Program-made: the position numbers and the translations under genes
Shown: positions 1 through 9,777 of the stretch, piece by piece
Position numbering within the stretch: position 1 is the first letter of the stretch
Layout of the letters: each line of letters starts with the position of its first letter
NCBI RefSeq assembly: GCF_907164915.1
Contig: NC_061866.1
Coordinates: 51,519,113 to 51,583,112 of the forward strand
Direction of reading: 5' to 3'
Origin: Impatiens glandulifera
Taxonomy: Eukaryota > Streptophyta > Magnoliopsida > Ericales > Balsaminaceae
Length of the DNA stretch: 64,000 bases
Notes under the pieces: generated by a model
Database searches by the model: none
What the model was told of the DNA's origin: nothing
What the model saw: the letters and a program-made list of their open reading frames with translations, nothing else

Positions 1-2697
1 CCACCTTACATCAAATGATATTTTAAAAAAATGGTTTTGATGAAGAAAAAAAAAAGATCGAACAAGCTCCAATTTAACAAAACTGTTTACACCCTTAACA
101 GGTCTTTTAAGTCTCGAGTACAAATTAATAGGAGCCATTATGATTTTGAATATTAAATGGTTATACCAAAAGACCAGAAATACTTGTGAATAAACTTATC
201 GATTTCAATATGTAAAAAATGTACTGAACTACGAAAAGAATAAGAAGAAAGTGGACAAAGACATTTTTTTAGGTGTTAAGAAGGAGATCTTGCCTTTATT
301 GTATCAATAGGATGCATTAAAGCACAAGAAAATGCACAGGAAATCCCTCCTGCAAAAGCAGATTTCAAAAGGCTGGTAGCTGGAAGGCGAAGAGAACTTG
401 ATGACAGCTTGTCTTCCCTAAAGAAACAAGCCAAAAGTGTTACAAAATTAACTAGTGGTAAACAAACTGAAACTGAATAATTTCCGTAACTGCTACAAGT
501 TCTACAAATAAGTGTCACTTTCAAAGGAAATTTGTTTCATCTAATCAGAATCCTTATTTTTAATCATTTTCTGGAGTTTGATAGCTAAATTATTTGTAAC
601 AAAAAGAGAATTCAGAAGAATCACTTAAAAATTTTTTATATTCAACAATTTACAATTTACACACATATAATCCTTGATTTCAGATAACGAAATGAAAAAG
701 AAATATACAATCCTTGATTCCTATTGTCTCTGATTCTCAACTATTTGATCTTTTTCATATTCTGATTTCCTTGAGTTACATATGGGTGAGGATTTCTTTA
801 CCATTGTCTATCTAAGCAAATGTATGATACAAAATTTTGGGTTTCTTTTTCTTTCACGATAACTTCTTACAACCATTACTTCTAATAATATGCAACCTAT
901 GGAGATAACCTGTATTTGCAAACATATATCAAGCTCAAGTTTAAATTTTGACTGGAAACAGTTATAAAGAGTAAATAATATCTTACCTACAATGTTTTTC
1001 ACCTGTATAAGATGGAAGAAGAAGCATATAATTTCTGAAATGTCCATATGAAACATGTTCTTCAGCACCCGCATTCATAAGCCTTTGCAAAGCAATAGTA
1101 ATATCTTCATTGGCAGGAAAGCCAGCATCTTCAAGTGATGTCAACATTTCACTTTTTTGTATTGGTGCAGACTTGCTTGATAAAAAAGAGATGTAAACAC
1201 GAAGAATGGTTGACTCCTTATGTTCCATAATGGGTAAAAACTGTTTCCAACCAAAAGATTTTGAAAACAGGTTACTTCTAGTTCGTGTCATCAACTCATG
1301 TGCGTATGAAAGAGGTAGTTTTCTCTTCCTCATAGCAACTTCAAGATCTTTTAACGTTACTCGTCCATCACCATCTCTATCTAGTTCCTCAAAAAACTTC
1401 CTTCCTGTTTGAATTTACATTGCAAATAGTGAAAGGAATTCTTATAAGAAATCGCCATAAACTGATACAAATGCAAATACTAAAAAAAACTGTTCAGAAA
1501 ATCTTTCTTGCACTGATATACCATGTCTATCTACTTCATTATAATGATGCTATTTATATAGATTTATATCATGATCATTCCAGACGTAACTATAAAACTC
1601 ATCTTATTTTACACTTCTCATGAAAAATCATTGGGAATAAGTATAACACGGGTTTTGGCACAAAAATATTATTTTAAATGTAATTGCAACAAAAGAACAT
1701 TCTGCACATATATAATACAATAATCAAAAAGGGAATAATGACATATTTTCGGACTTTGATAAAAAAAAAAAAAAAAAGTAACCTCTTTGCATATATCATA
1801 ATCTTCAAATGAAAATAAATTTTAAAATGGTTACATAGCTGACACACCTTCAGATTCTGTATATCTGAAAAAATCATGGACTAACAATAGCATCTTCTTG
1901 TCTGGATCCTTGACAGATTGCCCTATCTGAGGTACCAGCTTTAATCAGTTCTTTTACAAAAAAACAAAAGTAAGTTAAAAAGTGTGTATCTCAATAACTA
2001 ATAATCGAAAGGAAGTACTGACCAATTCATTCTTCACTTCCTGTGAAGCACCTCTACCACTTCCTTCACTGTCTCCCATTACTCTTGCAAACATCGAATT
2101 TCTTAAGGACCTGTTTACTTTAGTCCTTTTTCCATTGTTACAAAATTCTTGAATACCCAATTCAAACTTTTGAAGGTTCTGCATCAACTGCTCACAAACA
2201 AGGCCCGTGAAAATCTGAATTGAAAACTTTTTCTTCTCTTCAGTTTTCACATTCTCTAGTTGATGTGTTGTCTTGTATAAATGCAAACACTCCTTTGTTT
2301 CAAATGAAATACTTTGTTTCCGCTGATGCCCATATGAACATAAAGAACAAGAATCATTTGGAAAAGTTTTAAACAATACATTGAGTGAAAATGACTGCTT
2401 AAAAGAAGATTGCCCGCAATTTGAGCATGTCTTAATGTCATCCCTAACCTCACCTTTTGACTCTTTGCCCCCTGAATCACCATTGCAAAATAATTGACGC
2501 TTGTGCAACCCTAGAAATGACCACTCGTTGTCAATCTTACTATTGCTTTTAATAGATCCATACTTAGAATCAGACCAAAACTGCCCAATATCGTTCTGCA
2601 AATGTTTTACACCAGATTCAAGCGAGCACATCGCATCCTTAAAACCATGAAGGGAAGAACCAAATAAGGAATCTAAAGGATCATTTGCATTAACCAT
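1..2697 (-). CDS. EF-hand mitochondrial carrier family protein, SAMTL-like (partial, 3' end outside window)
   Basis: The protein resembles Arabidopsis At2g35800 (SAM transporter-like), a carrier with an N-terminal regulatory extension. Coding exons read on the minus strand are 2697-2023, 1938-1848, 1404-987 and 417-294; the phase closes at every junction (436 codons so far). Exon 1 starts MVNANDPLD and has a Cys-rich stretch (CSNCG, CSLC). Exon 2 gives KDPDKKMLLLVHDFFRYTE. Exon 3 carries an EF-hand loop, DRDGDGRVTLKDLE, near residues 264-277, then a helical EF-hand-like region ending FRNYMLLLP. Exon 4 opens the first carrier repeat, SAFAGGISCAF followed by the carrier signature PIDTIK. The remaining carrier repeats lie beyond position 1. 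The family segment between the EF region and the carrier (usually containing a PRNIWFEAA-like stretch) was not found and is replaced by a short divergent linker, so an exon may be missed or lost. Family assignment is strong; transport substrate is not shown. Confidence 0.85.
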
Positions 2698-2842
2698 TAT
2701 TATAAGACAACTCTATCTCCTGACTGTGATTAATTCGTCTTGTTCAGTCGAACTTCTTCCATTCATAACAAACAATCAACAATTTAAGACAATGAAGAAC
2801 TAAATATGCTGAGCAGATAATTCTACAAGAGTTTGATACAGC

Positions 2843-3692
2843 GCCGAAATGGAATCCAGCAACCTATCATATACCTGAACATAGATAGTTATAGATTAAT
2901 CCATGGATAGCTCGAATATTGAAATGTTTTCACAAGATTATGCGTATTTCAGAGAATAGTGATGATAAAGTGCAGAAGTTGAGTTATAGGAATTCAAATC
3001 ACCGATAGTGACTCACCAAGTTGAAAAGAGCGTCAAAATTCGGAGGAAATCTCTCTCTATACACCGAAATGGAATCCAGCAACTTATCATATACCTGAAG
3101 ATAGATAATTATAGAATGTTTTCACAAGATTATGCGTATTTCACAGAAGAGTGATGATAAAGTACAGAAGTTGAGTTATAGGAATTCAAATCACCAATAG
3201 TTACTCACCAGTTGAAAAGAGCGTCAAAATTCGGAGGAAGTCTCACTCTATCAACGTAATGGAATCCAGCAACTTGTCATAGACCTGAACATAGATAATT
3301 ATAGATTAATCCATGGATAGCTCGATTATTGAAATGTTTTCATAAGATTATGCGTATTTCAGAGAATAGTGATGATAAAGTACAGAAGTTGAGTTATAGG
3401 AATTCAAATCAGGATAGTTACTCACCAGTTGAAAAGAGCGTCAAAATTCGGAGGAAATCTCTCTCTCTATACACCGAAATGGAATCCAGCAACTTAACAT
3501 ATACCTGAACATAGATAGTTATAGATTAATCCATGGATAGCTCGATTACTGAAATGTTTTCACAAGATTATGCGTATTTCAAAGAATAGTGATGATTAAC
3601 TACAGAAGTTGAGTTATATGAATTCAAATCACGGATAGCTTACTCACCAAGTTGAAAAGAGCGTCAAAAATCGGAAGAAATCTCGCTCTAAA
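2843..3692. repeat. Four-copy ~220-bp tandem repeat
   Basis: Copies begin near 2843, 3061, 3251 and 3471 with the shared motif GAAATGGAATCCAGCAACTT (GTAATGG in the third copy). Spacing is 220, 190 and 220 bp; the second copy lacks about 30 bp around the block that reads ATTAATCCATGGATAGCTCG in the others. Copies are about 90-95% alike by eye, so the amplification is fairly recent. The repeat covers the 5' leader of the SAMTL-like gene. Confidence 0.95.
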
Positions 3693-3770
3693 CACAGATC
3701 TCGGCAAAGAAAAATGGCGTCAGTTAACAGCAAATGAAGCGAGAAAGCAGAAAATGAGTATTTTATTTTC
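2874..3770 (-). other. 5' leader of the SAMTL-like gene with three extra chimeric leader exons
   Basis: On the minus strand the leader starts in a region near 3770-3700 and has a donor (TTG|GTGAGT) at 3648/3647. The acceptor of the exon holding the start codon is at 2875 (TTCAG|GTATATGA). Between them lie three further segments each bounded by an intact acceptor and donor: 3504-3426 (79 nt), 3284-3209 (76 nt) and 3094-3017 (78 nt). Their 5' half matches the start of the coding exon's leader and their 3' half matches the end of exon 1. They are non-coding with respect to the main frame, because in-frame stops precede the ATG at 2697, but each carries an upstream ATG. Whether they are spliced in is inferred, not shown. 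Confidence 0.7.
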
Positions 3771-4556
3771 TCCACATGCAAATACAAATGGGTTTCAAAT
3801 GAGATGAGACTGACAATCTGACAAGTTTCACGTTCACCTGAAATTAGTTTATCTCTACTTAATTTACATATTAACCCCCCTTTTTCTAATATTACTTTTT
3901 GATTACAACTTTTATTTAAAAGTTAAAAGATAAACTCAAAACAAAAAATAATATAAAAAAATTGAAAAATACTATAAACCCTCTTTCGAATTGATTATTC
4001 TTTTAGAATTAATAAATAGCTGAAATATGAAGAATAGAAAATCATGTATTTAATTTTCACTTAAAATTATTTGAAAAAAAAATAAAGTTTATAAAATAAG
4101 AATATAAACATAAAAAAAATATAAAAAAAATATAAAAAAATACTAAAAAATTTAAATGTCAATATTTTTTTTGATAATTAATAAATAACTCAAACATCAT
4201 TTATGAACAATAGTCATGCATTTAATCCACCAGAGTATACGTTCTAAAAAAAATCGACCTCATAGGCTAAAAGATTAGTGGTAACCGAGGGTGTCATATA
4301 TTTAATTTTCATTTAGAAATATTTGAAATTAAAAATAATGTTTATTATTATAAGAGCATTTTAACTATTTAAATTTTTTAAAAAAAAAAAACAGGACTAA
4401 CAAAAGTATCTTATGTCTTAATTTTTATTTTTATGAAGAACACCCTTATTTAAATATGGCAAAATTGTGGAGTCCGTATTCTTAAAATAAATCCGATCTT
4501 CTTACACTCAATGAGATCTTTTAAGCACTATAGTATAGACTAGGGATGAGTAGGAC

Positions 4557-4985
4557 TAGGGGTGTAAAGTGAGTAGTTCGGTCAAAGCTCGATTCGGTTC
4601 GAACTCAGTTTGACTAAGTTCGAATCGAATTCGAGTATCTCAATTATAAATCGAGCTCGAACTTTATATTTGTTGTTTGAGTAACTCACGAGTATATATA
4701 TATATATATATTTAAATTATGTGATGAATATTTATATTTCTTATATATAATATTGTGATTATATTATATATATTATATTATATTTGAGATATTATTTAGG
4801 GGTAAAATTTAATTTTAATTAATAAAATTTAATTTTCGAGTTCGAGCTCGAGTAGCTCGAATTGTAATCGAGTCATGCTCAATGATAAATTTTGGTACTC
4901 GGTCGAGTTCGAGTATTTATCATGCAATTCGAATCGAGTTCGAGTAGTATGTTATTCGGCTCGAATCGACTTGTTTACACCCCTA
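4557..4985. mobile_element. 429-bp non-autonomous DNA transposon (MITE) with 12-bp perfect terminal inverted repeats
   Basis: The left end TAGGGGTGTAAA (4557-4568) is exactly inverted at the right end TTTACACCCCTA (4974-4985). Inside, both halves are rich in TCGAGTTCGAG / CTCGAATTCGA-like words that can pair with each other around an AT-rich centre at about 4690-4800. There is no coding capacity. Flanks GTAGGAC and TGAATGA do not give a clear target duplication. Elements with GGGGTGTAAA ends and TCGAG-rich bodies are common in eudicot genomes; superfamily not assigned. Confidence 0.75.
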
Positions 4986-5225
4986 TGAATGATAATAGAG
5001 TGGATCGGGACGAAAAATGAATTTATCATCCTTCTTTCCTTCTATTTTAGACAACGAAAATATAACAAAAGTATTGTCACAAATCTCACATATGAATGAA
5101 ATAGAAAAAAAAATCATGTCTGAAAATAATAATAAATTTAAAAAATGGTAATGTTCGGGATATTTTTATCTCGAACCTCGTCATATTTTTTTAACTTATT
5201 ATTATTATTTTTAGTATGATTTCTT

Positions 5226-5566
5226 TTTATAGAAAAATGATAAACTCAACGAAAGATTCAAAGAAAGTAAGTCCACGAATCAACGTGGCATAACATGTGG
5301 ATAGGAGAGAGAAATGTTTCAAAATGTCCCGAAACGCTTATTTCAGGTCTCGAAACGGCTTCATAATGTCTCGAAACGGTCATTTCGGGATCTAAAAAAA
5401 AAATCTTCCAGAAATGACCGTTTCAGGACCTGAAATGAGTGGTTTCGAAATCCGAAATTAGCGATTTCGGGACCCGAAATGAGCGCTTTCGGAACGTGGG
5501 GACAACCTGGCCGGCTGCTTTCATTGAATTTTTCGTTGAGTTTATTATTCCTCTTTTTTATATATA
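5226..5566. repeat. Imperfect foldback element
   Basis: ATAAACTCAACGAAAGATTC near 5240-5259 is the near-reverse complement of GAATTTTTCGTTGAGTTTAT near 5526-5545. The interior has alternating copies of the words GAAACGG, ATTTCGGG and CCGAAAT that pair across 5330-5500. It looks like a short foldback transposon without coding capacity. Exact ends and target duplication could not be fixed. Confidence 0.5.
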
Positions 5567-6033
5567 TTTCTCTAATGTACAAGTGACAAGTTGCGTCAGA
5601 TTTGTGATTTTATTTTCGTTCCAACTTTGTTATTTCAAATCTTTTGTTCCAGATTTGATGATCCACCCTGCACCAACTTAGTTGTCCTATCAAAACTTTT
5701 AGGTAATCATTTTGATTTTATTTTTGTTGTGTATTGTATTTTTTTAGAGAAATTGTCGAATTTTAAATTATTTTAGTCGTCCGATATGTATTATTCATAA
5801 TGTTATTATTATGAAAATTTTTAAAAGTCTGTGGAGTCGACAGAGAGTTAATCGTCTCTTAAGGATCTAAGTTTAATACTTTTTTTTTTTTTTGTTAACG
5901 TGTTTTTATTTTATTTATAATTTTTTTGTTTTTTATTTTTTTATGTTCTGGTGTCGCGCTTAAATTATTTTCTTTCATTTTTAAGACCATTCAAAAAAAA
6001 ATATATATTAGCCAAAAACTCATACGAAATAAG

Positions 6034-6696
6034 TTAATAGAGAAAACCGGTGCCCGGAACTACAGCGGAAACGGCCAGGCCACTGCTACAACTCAAAGTT
6101 CGAATCAAACTCCACAATCCATTAACGCTTGAATTCCTTTTCTCTTCACCGTCAGCCACCGCCTTCGCCGGATTCCGACGTTTCTGACGGTTCCTTATAT
6201 CACTCAGCTCCATTTCCACACCCGACGACCACGACGGAAACTTCAACAATCCAAACATAATCAAATTCCATCTAGATCTAGATCTCGATCGCGTACTCCT
6301 CGAAGATACTACAACCGACGACGGTAATTTCCAGACTGAAGTACTAGTTCTATCTTTTGATGATTTTTCTCTAAATAGGCTCCAATATCGTCTTCCTTTG
6401 CTAGGTTTCGATTCTTCTCTGGCATCTGTTTCGTTGAATTGTTCGGATTCCTTATAGGTAATGATCTTTCCACAGAAAATAATGCTTTTCTCGCTAGATC
6501 CAATACTCATATCTCGATTGAGAAACTCAAACATGTTCATCTCATCATCGTCTAACGACGATGATGAAACGGAAACAGAATAATCGTCGGTGTTGTTACT
6601 GTAAATTGGAAGATCGCAAAATGAAAGCGTTTCCTCTTCTTCATCATCTTCATCTTGCTGCTGTACTTTCTGATTGTAGTCTTCTTCTTTTTCCAT
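6034..6696 (-). CDS. Uncharacterised plant protein, 220 residues
   Basis: Single exon. I chose the ATG at 6696 (AACAATGGAA context, MEKEEDYNQ start); the frame is open upstream but only from a TTG that lies next to the TATA box. Residues 1-35 are Glu/Asp-rich. A conserved-looking core follows: LSFCDLPIY near residue 24, a Ser-rich stretch, FEFLNRDMS, then IIFCGKIITYKE near residues 74-85. The C-terminal half is basic and Ser/Arg-rich (RRYWSLFREK, SSRSTRSRSRSRW, MFGLLKFPS). Small acidic-then-basic proteins with an IFCGK-type motif occur across dicots; the layout recalls membrane-associated kinase regulators, but there is no typical C-terminal motif, so I do not assign it. No signal peptide or membrane segment is evident. 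Confidence 0.75.
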   Translation of the reverse strand: MEKEEDYNQKVQQQDEDDEEEETLSFCDLPIYSNNTDDYSVSVSSSSLDDDEMNMFEFLNRDMSIGSSEKSIIFCGKIITYKESEQFNETDAREESKPSKGRRYWSLFREKSSKDRTSTSVWKLPSSVVVSSRSTRSRSRSRWNLIMFGLLKFPSWSSGVEMELSDIRNRQKRRNPAKAVADGEEKRNSSVNGLWSLIRTLSCSSGLAVSAVVPGTGFLY

Positions 6697-6786
6697 TGTT
6701 AGATTTATTATGATAGAGAAAGAGATCGAGGAAATGTGGATTGGAGTGGAATATGAATATGAAGCTTTGAAGAAGATGATGGACAA

Positions 6787-6794
6787 TATTTATA
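6787..6794 (-). promoter_or_regulatory. TATA box of the 6034-6696 gene
   Basis: The minus strand reads TATAAATA here, 91 nt upstream of the chosen ATG at 6696, a typical plant TATA-to-start distance for a short leader. It also argues against the open frame's TTG at 6786, which would lie too close to be transcribed. Confidence 0.65.
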
Positions 6795-7798
6795 CATAGC
6801 CGCCGGCCTTTATTTCATATATTTAATAATAAACATTTTTTATTCTTTTTTTTTTGTTTGTAATATATTCTTTAAATTCTGAGTAAAACTCAATCAATAC
6901 AAAATTATTTAAAAATATCATTTACAAGGATAATGTTTTGATAGTATGCAATATTTTGTTTTTATAATCACTTTTAATAATTATTAAAAAAAAACATATT
7001 TTTAGTAGAGATTGTAATAAATTCTTAAACTAAAAACAAGTGAGTATTTGATTTAAAATAGATAGCAACTTTTTAACAAGAAAAATAGTTTGTTTGTTTT
7101 TTTTTTAAAAAAAAATTGGATTTGTAGATTGTGCTAAACACTATTTTAATATCTTTTTTCAAATATATGTTTTTACCATTTGATAGAATATGGATACTAA
7201 AAAGATAACTTATATATTACACAAATCTTAATATTTTTTATTTTCACAAATCATACTAATTATTTTTACTTTAATTTAAAATATTTTTAGTGTGAACAAA
7301 ATTATGTAATTTAGTTTTTTTAGACACAATTTTTGTCAATTAAACTATCTAATGAGTTATTAAATATTTTCATAGTTAATTTTATTTAATTAATTATTAA
7401 AATTATTTTACATCAAATCTAATCTATTGAAGTTAAAGTCTTAAAAATGATAACTAGGGTAATAGTTTTGAATTTAGATTTATATAAAATATTACCCCCA
7501 AAATTGATTGCCAATATCATAATAATTTGTAATGAAAATTAAACTTAAAATTTCAATGTTCTAAATAATATTGTCAAAACTCTTATTAATGTATGAATAT
7601 TAAATAGTGATTAAAGACGTTAAAACTTAATTTATATAATATAAATTGTATTTAAATAAAATGTTTCTAATTTAAAAAACCATAAAGAGGCAAAAAGATG
7701 ACTGCCACGTGGAAAGCAGAAATTGGATTTAGCGACGGCTTCTAGATGGCGGGTTTCTAGAAAACATGTGGGGTCTCTTAAAAATATCATTAAAGACC

Positions 7799-7895
7799 CT
7801 CAAACTTGTAGAGATATTCAAATTCATCATTAAATTAGATTTAAGATACTGAATTATCAGAACTTAAGAGTAAAATTGAATATGTTGTAAAGTTT
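7799..7895. repeat. Imperfect inverted repeat, MITE-like
   Basis: CTCAAACTTGTAGAGATATT near 7799 pairs with the inverted copy ending GTAAAGTTTGAG near 7895, with an AT-rich middle. About 97 bp, no coding capacity. Assignment as a transposon is inference. Confidence 0.4.
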
Positions 7896-7936
7896 GAGAC
7901 CTAACATGGATTTTCGACCTTCTAGAAAGCATATGT

Positions 7937-7970
<34 letters not shown>

Positions 7971-9441
7971 CAGGACCGGGCAACGGGCAGTTCAACATTT
8001 GTCTCATCAAACTGAAGGAGTTGATATATATAATATATTTAATTAATATAAAAATAATTTATGAAAATGAGTCTTGAATTTATTTCCAATCAAGAAGCCT
8101 TGTTTGATGATATGGAGTTATTTGACTCATTCCCAAATGACCTCATTTGTAGATTATAAAAAATTGTTATTTGGGAATTTTTTTTAATAAAAAATGTATA
8201 AATATTTAATTAATGTTTTTTATAAATAAAATGTCTCTAATATTTTTTATGATAAATTAATTATTGAGTTAAGTAAACAAAAATTTTAAACCTAACAATA
8301 TAATTGATTGAACTGTCAATGATTTCCACTTATTTATTATTAATATCAAACAACGTTAAAAAATAGAAGAAAGTATGATATAAAAAATCTGAAAATTAAA
8401 ATTCATAAAATTTAATAAGGCAAAAAAACATAAATCAGAATAATTTCGAGCACAAATGTTTAAAAAAAATTAAGAACTTATGTACCACTAACTAACTTCC
8501 TCTAATGAATTTTAAAAGATGTTTTAATAATAGTATTTATATAGTTCAACAAAAGATAACAAATATAATGATTCAACTATTCAAGTTTGTTATATCTATT
8601 GTATTGATTCAAATCTTACAAAAATCGATAAGAGACTAAGCATTATTCACTACATCTTAGTCCTACACCCATATACTTGATTTTCACTGCGCATTTCCAT
8701 GAAGTTAATGATCAAAAACTTATTTAGAAATCTGATTCTAGAACACTTTAATTTTAATGTTCATGTTAATTTGGAAATATTAAACCCTAGAGTTGTTTGA
8801 TTTAATGAACTACCTTTGGCTTCACGTATTCTTTGATATTTTCCTTGTTCACTTTATTTGTGAGGATGGATCATGACCATGACCATTTTCTAGAAGAGAT
8901 TGGTCAAATGCGCTATATTGAAAAGATAGCCCAAAATGTTTTTTTTCTCATAACACTATACTAATATAATATGACAATTATATTTTTTTATACCTAACTA
9001 ATTATCCTTAAATTTAATTACTAATTATATAATTAATAAATAATATAAAATAACATCTACAAAATTAAAATAAATAATTAATGATTTAAAATCAAATATG
9101 AACAATTTATAAAAATAAAATTTCCAATGGAAAAGACTAAAATCATTTCAATTAGTTAGAATCACTTCAAATACAAACTAAAAAAAATGAGTATTAAAAT
9201 AGAGTAAACCAAATGAACTAATAAAATTATATAAAATAAATCTTAGTTTAAATTATTCCAAAATAGTGAAAATTTTATATAAATCATAAGAGAAGACATT
9301 GTAAAAAGGTCTCTATTTGAAAAATCAAATTCAATACCTCTTTATTAAAAATAACTCTTAATACGATTATTTTCATCTTTTTTTAAGTCGTAGAATATAA
9401 GTTACAAACCGCCAACCAAATTAAGAGTATGCGAAATAGAT

Positions 9442-9527
9442 GCTAGAAAAGTCATTGTAGCAAGAAGAAATGACTTTTTAACTTGCTAGGAAAGTCATTG
9501 TGGCAAGAAGAAATGACTTTTTAACTT
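9442..9527. repeat. Two-copy 43-bp tandem duplication
   Basis: The unit starting GCTAGAAAAGTCATTGTAGC (9442) is repeated from 9485 with two substitutions. Each unit itself contains AAAGTCATT and its inverse AATGACTTT, so each copy could form a small hairpin. It lies about 250 bp beyond the TMEM70 stop codon. Confidence 0.9.
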
Positions 9528-9777
9528 CTACAGGGAGAAATTGTTAATCAAACAACATATTATATTATTTTTTTAGAGAAAAGGATAACACTTTGTTAAT
9601 ACAAGAGTAAAAGGAAAAAATTGTTAAAGAGTACATAAAATTGAAACTGGTTATAGATATGAAATATGGCAGTATGAAATCATTCAGCGTAAAATTTCAC
9701 CCAAAACAAGGCAGAGACAACTCTTCCCTCTTTTATTAAGATAGATCCAAACCGCTTACCCACAAAATCTTCGAAAA

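Larger units (their letters stand above)
3771..6033. other. Intergenic, no gene seen
   Basis: This is AT-rich DNA between the leader of the SAMTL-like gene and the 3' end of the next minus-strand gene. It contains the foldback elements at 4557-4985 and about 5226-5566, poly-A/T runs, and no open frame with plant-protein similarity that I recognise. Confidence 0.7.
6800..9777. other. Intergenic, no gene seen
   Basis: AT-rich DNA with no recognisable coding exon on either strand. It contains a G-box-like CCACGTGG at 7705-7712 (about 1 kb upstream of the 6.7 kb gene; role unknown), a TA/GA microsatellite at about 7936-7970, an imperfect inverted repeat at 7799-7895 and a 43-bp tandem duplication at 9442-9527. 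The last ~100 bp are probably the 3' UTR of the TMEM70 homologue. Confidence 0.65.

Noticed and set aside
5361..5582. Minus-strand open frame of 73 codons
   Set aside because: It lies wholly inside the foldback element and is made of the repeated GAAACGG/ATTTCGG words; no plant-protein similarity.
6697..6786. 30-residue N-terminal extension of the 6.0-6.7 kb gene
   Set aside because: It begins with TTG, not ATG, next to the TATA box, so it is leader or untranscribed.
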